From: Telmatactis stephensoni
Taxonomy: Eukaryota; Cnidaria; Anthozoa; Actiniaria; Isophelliidae
Reading direction: 5' to 3'
Assembly: GCA_029948255.1 (NCBI GenBank)
Contig: JALIZF010001756.1
Span: forward strand, 335,001-399,000
DNA length: 64,000 bases
The notes below the pieces were generated by a model. It did not search any database. It was not told the DNA's origin and saw nothing but the letters and a program-made list of their open reading frames with translations. The position numbers and the translations under genes are program-made. Below, in pieces: positions 11,801 to 24,104 of this stretch (positions are counted from its first letter, which is position 1; each line of letters starts with the position of its first letter).

Positions 11801-14800
11801 ATTTTGAAAGGATAATTTCCAGCTGTTCGTACTTTTGCACTCGACTGTAATGCTCCGAAAAACTTTGGGGAGACTATATACGACTCTCTTTATGAGAGAG
11901 GCAGCCCTAAGCCAGGTTAAAGCCATAATTGAGGCCACTTTCGTCCAGCGGTTCGTGCATACTCGTCATGTTATCACTTGCTGTTCTTAGAATTCAGGTT
12001 TGAGTGATGCTCATGCATTATTAATGGTGAAGTCGAATACGAGAAGTGACAACATTTTGTAGATGACTTTGCTTGAATCTCTCGAGTGGTGTCCACCACT
12101 CATCGCCTTCGTATTCGCTTCCATCATTAAGTTATATGCCCACTACTACATCATCCATTGTTCCAGCTATTGCGGTCCGCTTAATTCTCTGAAGGCAGTG
12201 CACTGTTTCCGGTCTGACCACGCCTAAAACGACGCAAAATGACGCAAGACGACGGTAAGCTCGTGTTTACACTTGAAAAGTAGCGACGCAAGCACAATCG
12301 CAAGTGCAAAAGAACGGAAGCCCAAAAAATAAAAATGAGTTGCATGCCTGTGAAGGAGGCTACAGTAAATGTATGGATTACAAAACCCCAGCCTCGACTT
12401 GAATCCATGGTTACGTGGTCAGTCATGCGAATTCAGGAAAGGTTTATTTAACTGTAACTTTCACATTTCGTGAGAGGAAAAAATCGCCAGGATAATAAAA
12501 TGATTTCTTTCTTCTTTTTGAAAGCCAAAGGAAGTTGATTACCTTCCCTTAGTGGAGAAATCTTTGTTGGAGGTTCTTCGTGAGATTCACAAAGAAAATC
12601 AAGAAAGCAAGAATCTTCGCACAGACCTGTGGTGTCATTTTGGTCATGCCTACATTTGTGATGTTGATGAAGGTTTGTACAATCACAATTCACCCAAAGA
12701 CTTCACTCCAATTCTTACATTAGCGGAATTGTAATTTTCTAACAGTTTGGACATTTAATGCCATTTTTTCTCCAATATATTTGTAACACATTTCTAATTT
12801 ATTAATAATTTGCTAGAGGTTACTTATCCTGCGTAACTTAAGCGTCCGCTAAGCAGGCTAGAGATTGCTATTCCTAGCTGTTAGAAACGGTCGAATATTC
12901 CAGGTCTGTGTCGATGGTATGCAAGAAGAGAAGACTGGGATGTTCAGTATTCTTAACCAAGAAAAAAAACACTCGTTGTGCAGATCATGTAGTTTTATTT
13001 CATTCCCACACCCACACATAAACACTGAAAGTGACGTAATCGCTCTCAGTGACGTAATCGCTCTCGAAAGTGTCCTCACCAAAAAAAGAAAAAAGAGAAG
13101 GAAAAAAAAAAAAGAGAGAGAGAGAGAGATCATCTGTTACGGCAGATATCAGTGCGGAGACATGACTGACGTTTTACTCATTTAGCTGATGCCGAAGGTG
13201 TCTACGAACTCAAAGACTTAAAGAAAAACTTAGTGAAAAAAGAGGACACTCTAAACTGGAAAGTTGAATTCAGAGAGGGACTAGAAACTCTTGAGCTCAA
13301 CGAGCTAGAGGGAGTTCTTTCCAAGCGACCTTACAAAGTTGAACCAAACATTAGGTTTGATTACATGATTAGTTGTCCGTCTGGTCGTGAAGTTCGTTTC
13401 AAGGTATGAACATATACATCTATTTCAAAGATCGTTGTCGCAGTTAAAAACAACAAGCGTCAAGCCAAGACCGAAATGATTGGTGGTTTTGTGCTGTTAA
13501 TGTATTGAAATCTTGTCTTGTCATCAATAGAATGGTCAATCCCTAAATTATTCTGACTTTCACTCATTTATTCAATTTAACTTCATTGATTATAGGCGTT
13601 TGCAAACTATGATGATGATGAAGTTTCATTTGAAAAATACATGAGTCCTCTTCCCTTGAAGAATGTCTTGGCCATCGTCACAAATGAATCCATAAAGGCC
13701 TATATTTGTGCACCGTATGTGACTCGCCTCAAGGTTGATATATTCATTCCTTATCTGAAATTGGATTGCCATCTGGTCGTACGTACAAGTAAGAATTCAA
13801 TTTTGTATCCAATCCTGATAGACAATTCTTGTATTATTGCTTAATTGGCGCCGAAACCATAGCAGTGCACCACGCATGCGTGCCTTATAAAACTCCTCCC
13901 CAGTCCTCCCCGATGAAAACATTCGGCAGTGAAACAAACAAAACTTTGCCGGCGAAACCTCAAGCCACAGAAGCCAAACTTAGTCCCAAAAACCTCAGTT
14001 TATTTATACGTCATAGAATATTCTTCCACGTGCCTTTTGCACCTAGTCCTTTTCGTTTACACCCGTGCTCAACATTAAGCTCAAAGATATGATATGGGAA
14101 AATCTAAAGAAAACAAATTCAAAAATATTGCTTGGGATTCCTGTGATAAAGACGCGGACGCGCGGACGCCCGCGAAATCTCGCGCATGCGCAGTCTTTTG
14201 TCTTGGAGCCACGGAGTATCACAATCTTTTGCGCAGCCGGATTCAGTTGCTGCGGCTGAGTAGGAGACAACCTTGAGAACCATGTAAATTGGCAGTTACA
14301 TGGCGCAAAGTATACCTGCTGTACAATGTGAAGCATTAGCAATAACGAAAAGTATTACTGAGCGGTCGTATCAGAAACTGGCCGCGACCCAATAAGCGTT
14401 GCCCTTATAAAAAAGATGAAGAGAAAGTAACTCATTACATTATATTAAGGCCGAAGCAAAATTGAACGCTAAAGCTAGACAAGTACCGCGGAGGGGGAGG
14501 GACTGGTAGTGTTATAGCACCACCACTTTTTCTCTTTTCCCATACTAGTCTCTTATATTTACCAATCTTAGCCCCACCACTTTTTCCCATACTAGTCTCT
14601 TATATAGCCCCGCCACTCTTTAGGGTGCTCCGTGGTCCATGAGATTAGATCATTTATTGAATTTATTATACGTATCTATCATTTTATATAATTAGCTTTA
14701 AGAAAGACGTCTTCAGTCAGTGACGAAGAAGATAAAATCTTAATCGACTTCCTGAACGACAACTTGAAGTTAAAGGATGGAAAACTTGAATTACAAGGGG

Positions 14801-15277
14801 ATTTGCTTCCAGATAGATTTGCCATTAGGTACTGGCGTGAAAGTAAACGACGAACATATCCTTACACGTACAACGACGTGGATTTTAACGTTACCATATC
14901 AGAAGAGGAGTCACAGCAACGGACCACGGAGAGCAGCGTTCGCACCAAGGTACGTACGTACTGAATCTGTATACCTCGAGAAACGAAGTATCCATCCATC
15001 CATCAATCAATCCATCCGTCCGTCCGTCTGTCCATTTATACATTTATCCATTTATTCATTTATTCAAGATACACCATTTTCGCTTCTAATACATAATGGT
15101 GATAACGCCTTTTATCTTCACCAGACTGATATACACTTACACTGCGATGAATGGGATCAAATGCTCGACCAAGAGGATTGGGAACCGGAGGCAATCGTTA
15201 GCAAATTGCCAGACTTTCTAAACTTTGTGAGAGACGTACAAAGTAACATCAATCCTGATCTTGAAAGAGATGAATAG
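8805..15277 (+). CDS. KH-domain protein, unit 1 (four KH domains, 653 aa)
   Basis: Ten exons read in phase: 8805-9002, 9402-9623, 9826-10041, 11013-11228, 11572-11715, 12525-12672, 13186-13403, 13596-13788, 14696-14949 and 15125-15277. The total of 1962 nt ends at TAG. The start is the first ATG of the first KH exon. Residues 1-66, 67-140, 141-212 and 213-284 are type-I KH domains with GXXG loops GKGG, GRQG, GRQG and GRQG, so the protein should bind single-stranded RNA or DNA. Residues 285-653 form a region I do not recognise: acidic and helical at first (LWCHFGHAY motif), then beta-rich with conserved CPSGREVRF and IPYLKLDCHLV, then [14 protein letters not shown] and a final acidic CDEWDQMLDQEDWEP. 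No signal peptide or membrane segment is seen. KH2-KH4 and their introns are near copies of each other. An AATAAA lies at 15506. Confidence 0.85.
9159..9384. mobile_element. Hairpin MITE in unit 1 intron 1
   Basis: TIRs TTAGCCTGCGTTGC (left) and GCAACGCAGGCTAA (right) flank a purine-rich then pyrimidine-rich foldback interior. TTGTTTG is duplicated at both borders (9152-9158 and 9385-9391). In the homologous introns before other KH exons the site is empty (AGAAGAGTATATTGTTTGTA), which proves insertion. It leaves the CTCTACAG acceptor intact. Confidence 0.9.
10195..10375 (+). repeat. tRNA-like SINE fragment in unit 1 intron
   Basis: GGTGGCATGGTTGGCCTAGTG resembles an A box and GAGCTCAAGTCCCATGC a weak B box. 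A SINE-type body with ATGCCACGAGGGATTTCC follows. It sits between the third and fourth KH exons. Confidence 0.4.
10930..10985. repeat. (GTT)n tract repeated ahead of KH exons
   Basis: TTGTTGTTGTTGTCGTTG followed by TTTTTACAGAAGAGTATATT. Related tracts precede KH exons at 9080, 9765, 18625 and 29645. The tract was carried along when the exon was duplicated and forms the polypyrimidine-side sequence of an alternative acceptor. Confidence 0.7.
13407..13520. mobile_element. MITE-end fragment in intron, shared by units 1-3
   Basis: ATACATCTATTTCAAAGATC followed by AACAAGCGTCAAGCCAAGAC is the left part of the same MITE seen whole at 27946-28244. Equivalent fragments occur at 20658 and 32662, in the same intron of units 2 and 3. 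Unit 4 lacks it, so it inserted after unit 4 split from the others. Confidence 0.6.
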
Positions 15278-15505
15278 CATAGTTATCAATTACTGCATCG
15301 TGCATGGCGTACCTTCTTCCCACTCATCTGTAACTGAAATCCAAAAGTTATTAAAACTGACTAGGGCGTCTATTTTGAATTTAAAACAGACAGACAGACA
15401 TATAGACAGGCAGGCAAGAAGGCGGGAAGTCAGGCAGGTGGGCAGACACACAGACGGACAGAGAATTTGGAGTCTTGAATTGTTGTACATTAAATTATAA
15501 GTCCA

Positions 15506-15511
15506 AATAAA
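15506..15511 (+). terminator. Poly(A) signal, KH unit 1
   Basis: AATAAA inside GTCCAAATAAACTTTAAATG, about 230 nt after the stop. The same signal and surroundings follow units 2 (22437) and 3 (34365). Confidence 0.6.
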
Positions 15512-16775
15512 CTTTAAATGATTGTATATAGAATACATATCTCTGTATATACTTTTTGGGCAAGTTTGATGTATTCATAAACTAAATACATGCATGCTAT
15601 CATAGACCACTGGCGGGCTCATTGTTCACGAGAACGAGGCCAGAAAGGCCTCTACAATCATCATGGCATAAAATGAGTCTAAGTATATCCTGTACGTAAA
15701 ATGCACAGAAAATAGGTATTTCAAAAGGATCGAAGGTAAGAACAACACCCTTACCATTTAAAACCCTTTGTTTCTTGCAAGATATTTTTGGAGAGGACAC
15801 CCCTCAAAAATGTAATGGTCCGTCCCTAATCAAAGTCAAAAATGGCAATAAAAACGACGTCATTTTTATTGATTTTTGCAGAATTGTATAATAAATATGT
15901 TATTGGTCAATTAACCAGGGAATACAGCAATTTTTACTTTTCACTTGCATTTTGCTTCGCCTTAGGGCTCGCCAAACTCGTGACTCGTAAAAATACTGGA
16001 ATATAAGTTATGATGCTTGAGTTAGATTTAAGGGTTTTTTCGTATTTTAGTCAGGGAAGACAAAGCGATTTATTTATATATCGTCTCAGATATAGATTCA
16101 AATTGACCAACGTCAACTTTTTTTGTAACAGTTTTACACTGCAGAACTGAGGTTGTCAAAGTATACCGAACATCTAATTATCATAGTCAGGTCAGGCTGG
16201 TGCCTGCTACTGGTAACGTGTAACCCAGTACTACCTGCCACATGGACGGGTTGTCGGCGTCTAAACTGGCTCCCCCACCAGCTTCTTTGTTGGTGAGGAG
16301 GGTGGCATGACACCCAGGCAGGACTAAAAACAAGACCGTTCAAAGGGCGGATGAGCTCAACTGAGCCTACGGCCATCATGCACAGATTTTTGAGTTATGT
16401 TTTTTTTTAATAGCGGTGGTTGTAATATGTTTTTGTTGTAAAATGTTGATTGATATCGTGGTATGGACTGGGTAGCGGCAGCCAAAGGCGCCAACCTAAG
16501 CTCTCGGTCTACCTCGGTTTGTTTTGTATTGTAAAGCGCTTAGAGCAGATCTGGATAGGCGCTATAGAAATGTATTGTTATTATTATTATATTATATTAT
16601 TATTATATTGTTATTATATTATTAGATGCAAAACCAAAAATATCACCTGAATGGCCATGGCAAATTTCCCTAAGCCTGGGATATGCAAATGAGAGGAAAT
16701 TATTACATAATCAGTATAATTTTCCTCTTATACACAATTTGAGCGTTTATCTAACATGCTTTGGTAAGTTCATAT
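15512..16775. other. Spacer between KH units 1 and 2
   Basis: No gene seen. The proximal part (TACTTTTTGGGCAAGTT) matches the spacer after unit 3, and the distal part matches the spacer before unit 4. A LINE/SINE-type insertion occupies 16170-16622. Confidence 0.6.
16170..16622 (+). mobile_element. SINE/LINE 3'-end insertion with (TTA)n tail
   Basis: The right end TAGGCGCTATAGAAATGTAT plus a TTATTATTA tail is the typical 3' end of a widespread invertebrate non-LTR/SINE family. The unit 3-4 spacer has the empty site near 34985-34998 (ATACCGAAC then AGATGCAAAACC), so about 450 bp was inserted here. Confidence 0.7.
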
Positions 16776-16932
16776 GTGTTGTCATGGAAATCCCGTCACT
16801 GACCCAATACTCCGCGGGCTCGCGTGTTTCCGGGAACTTAACTAACTGGAAGTCAAACGAAAAGCTCTCTTCACCTGCAATACTCATCTAATTATATATA
16901 TGTGAAACACGATCATAACAGTCAAGTAATTG
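16776..16932 (+). promoter_or_regulatory. 5' leader exon/promoter-proximal block, KH unit 2
   Basis: GTGTTGTCATGGAAATCCCG through CTCTTCACCTGCAATACTCA to the donor AATTG|GTAAGTCTC. It is nearly identical to the blocks ahead of units 3 and 4, which suggests each unit keeps its own promoter and non-coding exon. Confidence 0.55.
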
Positions 16933-17457
16933 GTAAGTCTCAGAAATAGTGAATCTTAATGATTAATTTAAAGAAAAAGTTGTTTTTTAGCACTGCAGCC
17001 TGAGGATTTGATCCGGGAATAGGCCCGTACGTATGTCTGCACAGACGAGAATTTGTCAGGACAAGACCTGCCTGCAATAGCATCGTTGGTAATAAGCCGT
17101 GTATTTGCGTTAGTGCTTGGGGATGAGGAAGGCGAAAGCAAAACCGTGATCCCAATAAAAATTAAATTTATTTAATTAGTGAAATGTTTTGTCACACAAT
17201 CGATCTTCAAATATAGAGTACTCAGAATGAAATCACGCATTAAACTTGAAAATAAAGCAATCATGTTTCATTCGGCGGTGATTCCAGTTGTCCTAAAAAT
17301 CCTCAGTGCATCATGAGCTCTGTCTACTTGTTTTTATCGAGGATTCGTCAGGATTCGTTTCATTTGGAAGCTCGTAGCTCATTGTTAGAGGACTTATATC
17401 AGACATTGAATAATTAGCTAGAAACTCAGTAAATTTATATTGAAAGTAGAGTCATTC

Positions 17458-17530
17458 TGATCATTCCGTGTTAGATGCTTCGATAAGGTTGAGATGTATC
17501 GAAAGCGTCTGGAACGGAATATAAACTCTA
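17458..17530. other. Conserved imperfect hairpin, unit 2 copy
   Basis: ATTCCGTGTTAGATGCTTCG pairs with CGAAAGCGTCTGGAACGGAAT across a loop of about 10 nt. The same stem lies at 25401-25468 and 37977-38044, in the equivalent long 5' intron. This copy has more mismatches than the other two. Confidence 0.6.
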
Positions 17531-17677
17531 GTGATATTCTGAATTCCCGATCGTTGCCACCTGCTACCAACACAAGTTTTATGCCACTACAAACGAATTG
17601 ATAGTTACTCTATCAGTAGAACGAATGCATAGTTAGTACTCGAACAGCATCTTTATAATATTACAAGAAAATGTTAT

Positions 17678-18337
17678 ATGAAAACTGAATGGAATGAAAA
17701 AATCACAATTCTAACGTATGGAAGTGAAATTTGGAGTGTATATTCAAGTCAAAGTTTTGAGAAATGGGATAAGAACAACATCGAGAAAACACATTTACGT
17801 TATTGTAGATATTATTTAGGGGTGAATAACAAAGCATCGAACATTGCATGCAGAGCTGAATTAGGTAGATTTCCATTAAAACTTTTTATTGATAGACTTG
17901 TTTTAAAATATCTTAACCATTTAATAAACCTTCCTGACGATTCACTAGCAAAACAATCATTACTAACATCTGACTTTCTATTCAAACGCAATAAATCTGG
18001 TTACGTTACTAATTTTTATAAATTGCTAAGTTTTTATGCACCCTCACATTCTATCTCGCACGAACGACGTCCCTTAAGCAATTCTGTCATCAATGAATTA
18101 TTTGTTGCTATGAAATCAAAATATACTGTTACATGGCAATTACACTTACAAAATTCTCCTAAATTAACCTTTTACCAGTCTTTTCAAAATAACTATGAAG
18201 AAGAAAACTATCTTAACGTACTCCGAAATTATGACCAAAGAAGACAATTCACAAAATTACGAATAAGTAATCATACTTTATTAATTGAAACTGGTCGATA
18301 TTCAAAACCCAAAACCCCACCTGACAAGAGGTTGTGA
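17678..18337 (+). pseudogene. LINE reverse-transcriptase ORF fragment, C-terminal part
   Basis: A 219-codon open stretch begins with LTYGSEIWSV and contains THLRYCRYYLGVNNKASN and ACRAELGRFPL. These are typical of the region C-terminal to the reverse transcriptase in non-LTR retrotransposons (recognised from family resemblance). It lacks the polymerase core and the zinc-knuckle end. Its right side stops at about 18356, where unit 2 sequence resumes in the middle of an intron (see findings). Confidence 0.75.
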
Positions 18338-18686
18338 TTATTATGCGATAAAAATGTTAAATTCTTTCTTTCTTCCTTCCTTCCTTTCTTTCTTTTTTGT
18401 TCAATCGTCACTTAATATTACTTACTAAAGGACTACGTTATTGATTTTTTTACATTCAAATCAATTTATTAGTTCTGGATTTGGTTTTCTCTGATCACGA
18501 ATCACAAAAAAGGTTCTTGTCTACCCTGTTTAATCGATTTGACAAAGTAGCATCCAAAAGGTTCTCCATCTTTGAAAGTAGCTGTACTAGAAAAAGCTGA
18601 ACGTCTTTAAATAGTACTGAATAAACTTTATCTTTGTTGTTGTCGTTGTTGGTTTTACAGAAGAATATATTGTTTGTACTCTACAG

Positions 18687-20325
18687 AGACCACTTACTGG
18701 TTTTAGGAAAACCGTTTATTTCCCAAAAGAGGCCTTTGGTGTAGTGATTGGAAGACAAGGAATGACTATAAAATTAATTCAAGAACAAACTGAAACAAAT
18801 ATAGAATTCGAAGACCATGACAATACTGTGCTTGCACGAATTCGAGGTGCTACAGAAGAACACTGTATTAAGGCAGAACAGAAGATACTCAGAGCAGCAT
18901 CGGTAAATATATGACTACACAATACTTCTATATCTTATCAGTTTGTTTACCTCTATATTAAGTGGCCGCCCTCCCTTCGTAGGTCTTTCTCCCTGTCTGT
19001 TCCCCCTCTCTCCCTCTCTAGAGATATCAAGGGGTTCGCATCCCTCCTGAGACGACTTTGGCCCATTTCCGTCTGGATAATTTTCCAAAATATCCTTGGA
19101 TCGTCTGGACGGTTTCCCATTTTTATAATGCTGCACCCCCCCACTCCTAAAGTTAAATTTTGGATCCGCCCTTGCTTACCATAAGAATTGAGTTACTACA
19201 ATTCTGTGTATAAGATGTTTATTCACTCTTCTCCTATCAGAGGGCAACGAAAGGATTTGAAAAGATTGCTTTTGTTGATGATGCATTCGTTGGTGAAGAC
19301 AACGAATTTGAGTTGGACGAGTGTGAAGTCGATATTAACAGGCGCATGTACAAACTGAGCATGAGAGAAGAAAAACTCGCTGAGGTATTTGAATTGATTC
19401 TTAGAATTCAGATTTGAGTGATGCTCATGCATTATGTAACGGTTAAATCGAATACTAGAAGTGATAATATTTTGTAGCCATTCTGATGACTTTACACTTG
19501 AAAAGTAGCGACGCAAGCACAAACGCAAGTGCAAAAGAACGGAAGCCCAAAAAATAAAAAGGAGTTGCATGCCTGTGAAGGAGGCTACAGTACATGTATG
19601 GATTACAAAACCTTAGCCTCGACTTGAATCTATTGTTACGTGGTCAGTCATGCGAATTCAGGAATTGTTTATCAGTAACAGTAACTTTCACATTTCGCGA
19701 GAGGAAAAATTCGCTAGGATAATAAAATGATTTCTTTCTTCTTCTTGAAAGCCAAAGGAAGTTGATTACCTTCCCTTAGTGGAGAAAGCTTTGTTGGAGG
19801 TTCTTCGTGAGATTCACAAAGAAAATCAAGAAAGCAAGAATCTTCGCACAGACCTGTGGTGTCACTTTGGTCATGCCTACATTTGTGATGTTGATGAAGG
19901 TTTGTACAATCACACTTCACTCAAAGACTTCACTCCAATTCTTACCTCAGTGGAATTGTAATTTTCTAACAGTTTGGCCAATTCATACCATTTTTATCTA
20001 ATCAATTTATAGCACATTTCTAATTTATCAACAAATTGCTAGAGATTACTTATCCTGCGTAACTTAAGCGTCCGCTAAGCAGGCTAGAGATTGCTATTCC
20101 TTAACTGTTAGAAACGGTCGAATATTCCAGGTCTGTGTCGATGGTATGCAAGAAGAGAAGACTGGGATGTTCAGTATTCTTAACCAAGAAAAAAAATCAC
20201 TCGTTGTGCAGATCATGTAGCTAGTTTTATTCCCTTCCCACACCCACACATAAAGACTGAAAGTGACGTAATCGCTCTCAGTGACGTAATCGCTCTCGAA
20301 AGTGTCCTCACAAAAAAAAGGAAAG

Positions 20326-20362
<37 letters not shown>

Positions 20363-22192
20363 AGAGAGAGAGAGAGAGATCATCTGTTACGGCAGATATC
20401 AGTACGGAGACATGACTGACGTTTTACTCATTTAGCTGATGCCGAAGGTGTCTACGAACTCAAAGACTTGAAGAAAAACTTAGTGAAAAAAGAGGACGCA
20501 CTAAACTGGAAAGTTGAATTCAAAGAGGGACTAGAAACTCTTGAGCTCAACGAGCTAGAGGGAGTTCTTTCCAAGCGACCTTACAAAGTTGAACCAAACA
20601 TTAGGTTTGATTACATGATTAGTTGTCCGTCTGGTCGTGAAGTTCGTTTCAAGGTATGAACATATACATCTATTCAGTTCAAAAATCGTTGTCGCAGTTA
20701 AAAACAACAAGCGTCAAGCCAAGACCGAAATGAATGGTGGTTTTGTGCTGCTAATGTATTGAAATCAGTCTTGTCATTAATAGAATGGTCAATCCCTAAA
20801 TTATTCTGACTTTCACTAATTTATTCAATTTGCTTCATTGATTATAGGCGTTTGCAAACTATGATAATGATGAAGTTTCATTTGAAAAATACGTGAGTCC
20901 TCTTCCCTTGAAGAATGTCTTGGCCATCGTCACAAATGAATCCATAAAGGCCTATATTTGTGCACCGTATGTGACTCGCCTCAAGGTTGATATATTTATT
21001 CCTTATCTGAAATTGGATTGCCATCTGGTCGTACGTACAAGTAAGAATTCAATTTTGTGTCCAATCCTGATAGACAATTCTTGTATTATTGCTTAATTGG
21101 CGCCGAAACCATAGCAGTACACCACGCATGCGTGCCTTATAAAACTCCTCCCCAGTCCTCCCCGATGAAAACATTCGGCAGTGAAACAAACAAAACTTTG
21201 CCGGCGAAACCTCAAGCAACAGAAGCCAAACGTAGTCCCAAAAACCTCAGTTTATTTATACGTCGTAGAATATTCTTCCGCCTGCCTTTTGCACCCAATA
21301 CTTTTCGTTTACACCCGTGCTCAACATTAAGCTCAAAGATATGATATGGGATAACCTAAAGAAAAAAATTCAAAAATATTGCTTGGGATTCCTGTGATTA
21401 AGACGCGGACGCGCGTAAGCCCGCGAAATCTCGCTCATGCGCAGTCGTTTGTCTTGGCGTCGTGGAGTATTACAATCTTTTACGCAGCTGGTTTCAGTTG
21501 CGCAACTGTGGCTGAGTAGGAGACAACCTTGAGAATCATGTAAACTGTCAATTAATTACGCAAAGCTCGTTTTCATGCGTAGATCAGATCATTTATTGTA
21601 CGTATCTATAATTTTATAATTAGCTTTAAGAAAGACGTCTTCAGTCAGTCACAAAGAAGATAAAATCTTAATCAACTTCCTGAATGAAAACTTGAAGTTA
21701 AAAGATGGGAAACCTGAATTACAAGAGGACTTGCTTCCAGAAGGATTTGCCATTACGTACTGGCGTGAAAGTAAACGACGAACATATCCTTACACGTACA
21801 ACAACGTGGATTTTAACGTTACCATATCAGAAGAGGAGTCACAGGAACGGACCACGGAGAGCAGAATTCGCACCAACGTACGTACGTACTGAATCTGTAT
21901 ACCTCGAGAAACGAAGTATCCATCCATCCATCCATCCATCAATCCAATATTTATTTATTCATTCATTTATTCATTCATTCAAGATACGCCATTTTCGCTT
22001 CTAATACGTAGAGGTGATAATGCCTTTTATCTTCACCAGACTGATATACACCTACACTGCGATGAATGGGATCAAATGCTCGACCAAGAGGATTGGGAAC
22101 CGGAAGCAATCGTTAGCAAATTGCCAGACTTTCTAAACTTTGTGAGAGACGTACAAAGTAACATCAACCCTGATCTTGAAAGAGATGAATAG
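18687..22192 (+). CDS. KH-domain protein, unit 2 (5'-truncated, one KH exon)
   Basis: Seven exons join in phase without stops: 18687-18902 (KH, GRQG loop), 19241-19384, 19752-19899, 20436-20653, 20848-21040, 21624-21877 and 22040-22192 (TAG), 442 codons including the stop. The C-terminal region matches unit 1 almost residue for residue. The exons for the first two KH domains and the start codon are absent. The sequence jumps from a LINE fragment straight into the intron that follows KH2 in unit 3. A product would need a start in the KH exon (MTIKLIQEQ) or a new upstream exon. The coding exons show no decay, so loss is recent or a short product is still made. Confidence 0.6.
20320..20382. repeat. 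(AG)n microsatellite
   Basis: Two AG runs interrupted by AAAAA in an intron of unit 2. Unit 1 has a shorter version at 13111-13129. Confidence 0.9.
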
Positions 22193-22283
22193 CATAGTTA
22201 TCAATTACTACATCGTTGCGCACTTCTTCCCACTCATCTGTAGCTGAAATCCAAAACTTATTAAAACTAGACTAGGGCGTCTA

Positions 22284-22296
22284 TTTTGAATTTAAA

Positions 22297-22329
<33 letters not shown>

Positions 22330-22370
22330 GATATAGACAGGCAGGCAGGAAGGCGGGAAGTCAGGCAGGT
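22284..22370. repeat. (ACAG)n microsatellite in 3' UTR
   Basis: ACAGACAG run followed by GGCAGGCAGGAAGGCGGGAA. Shorter equivalents follow the stop codons of units 1 and 3. Confidence 0.85.
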
Positions 22371-22436
22371 GGACAGACACACAGACGGACAGAGAATTTG
22401 GAGTCTTGTATTTTTGTACATTAAATTATAAGTCCA

Positions 22437-22442
22437 AATAAA
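22437..22442 (+). terminator. Poly(A) signal, KH unit 2
   Basis: AATAAA in the same context as unit 1, about 245 nt after the stop. Confidence 0.55.
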
Positions 22443-22654
22443 CTTTAAATGATTGTATATAGAATACATATCTTTGGCTCCACAAGGGCTCAATAAAAGA
22501 CTGGAATTCAACTCCTCCAAGCGTATTAAATACAATTGATCAATTTTTACCCTTAAATTTCTATGGCGTCCCCGTGACTTGTATTATAGGAATTCCATTC
22601 ATTTTTACCACTTTTATTTCTTTGTTTTTTTTACCCTTTGTTCCTTTTTACTAT

Positions 22655-22952
22655 TTCAAATAAGGTTGTCGGATGAGAGGCCTCAAGCCCACACAACCAG
22701 ACCGAAAAGGATTATGGGTAGTTTCAAAAACCTTCACTCCATTTTCGGTTTTGGACTTGACTTTTAACATCAACAATTCAAGTTCTTCGTTGTATAAGGT
22801 AGAAGCAAGATAGTCAGTCGTAAGTTATCGTGTTGATATTCATGTGCCTTTTCTATGTTCAGTAAACTCTACCCATACTCCCTTTCAGGCGAGTCGCGTA
22901 GGCTTTAGACCTTTCACCGACAACGTTTTTTGAAATAGGTGTATATGACACG
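22655..22952. mobile_element. MITE, TATTTCAAA-end family
   Basis: Left end CTATTTCAAATAAGGTTGTC, right end ACGTTTTTTGAAATAGGTGT. The interior with CATACTCCCTTTCAGGCGAG recurs inverted at 27250-27340 and 38945-39020. Confidence 0.65.
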
Positions 22953-23062
22953 CGATCATAATAACAGTCAAGTAATTAATTGGTAGGTCTCAGAAAGAGT
23001 GATAATCTTAATGATTTAATAAGAAAAAGTTGATCTATCTAACATGCTTTGGTAAATTCATA

Positions 23063-23810
23063 TGTGTTGTCATGGAAATCCCGTCACTGACCCAATACTC
23101 CGCGGGCTCGCGTGTTTCCGGGAACTTAACTAATTGGAAGTCAGACGAAAAGCTCTCTTCACCTGCAATACTCATCTTATTTTATATATGTGAAACATGG
23201 TCATAATAACAGTCAAGTAATAGAGCGTTTGCACTTCCGATCACGTGACGTGATTTTACGTAATTTGATTTTTTTCGGGCCTTTCTAGAGCTCTGACCAA
23301 TATCATAGTAATTGTACCTGAAAGAGCAACCAAAACTGTGCTTATTTGGAAAAGTTAGAGTCAAAATGTTTGTTCGTTACCAAGATATGAATTTTTCAAT
23401 TTGCTTCAATGTTTGATAAGAATGTATGGAGCCGCCATGTTGGTGTACCACTTTGGAACCCCAATATGGCGGCCACAACACCGAGCATTGAAATGATACT
23501 AAAACCGGGAGTAATCTGTTTATTTTGCTGAAAATATTCTTAGAACAATTAAGATTATTCATCGACTAACCCATTGATGTAAAATTTGTGGCAAGTTGTT
23601 ATGTTTTTATGCGATTTGAAAACGCGTGACAGTATGGCGTGACAGAACTTAGGTCAGTGATTATTCAAAAGCGGAGCATCAGAAATTGCCCAAACTTACA
23701 GGAAAGTATTTCCTCGATGGTATGGAAAAAAGATATCAGCTAATCAGCTTTTCTTGATACATGATTTTGATTTTGACTAGCTGATGACGTCACGTGAAAA
23801 CGCTCTATTG
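23063..23810 (+). promoter_or_regulatory. 5' leader exon of KH unit 3, split by a MITE
   Basis: The leader block GTGTTGTCATGGAAATCCCG is present. Before the donor TTG|GTAAGTCTC it is interrupted by a 587-bp element (23221-23807), so the element lies 3 nt from the exon end. If still transcribed, unit 3 would have a much longer leader. Confidence 0.5.
23221..23807. mobile_element. 587-bp MITE with TAGAGCGTTT ends
   Basis: TIRs TAGAGCGTTTGCAC (left) and GTGAAAACGCTCTA (right), with CACGTGACGTGA and TGACGTCACGTG inside each end. Units 2 and 4 carry the empty site (CAAGTAATTGGTAAG). No transposase is encoded. Confidence 0.85.
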
Positions 23811-24104
23811 GTAAGTCTCAGATCGAAATAGTGAATCTTAATGATTTAGTAAGAAAAAGGTGTTGATTTGATCCGGGAATAGGCCCGTACGTACGTATAT
23901 GTCTGCATAGATCGGGACTTTGTCAGGACAAGACCGGCCTGCAGTGGCATGGTTGGTAATAAGCCGTGTATTTGTGTTAGTGCTTGAGAATGAGGAACAC
24001 GAAAGCAAAAAAGGGATCCTAATAAAAATTCATGTAACTAGTGAAATGTTTTGTCACACAATCGATCTTCACATTTCTCAGAATGAAATCGATATCACGC
24101 ATTA

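Noticed and set aside
13829..14342. Small frames on both strands between KH exons
   Set aside because: They lie in the intron between two well-supported exons, have counterparts in other units that do not keep the frame, and lack a domain.
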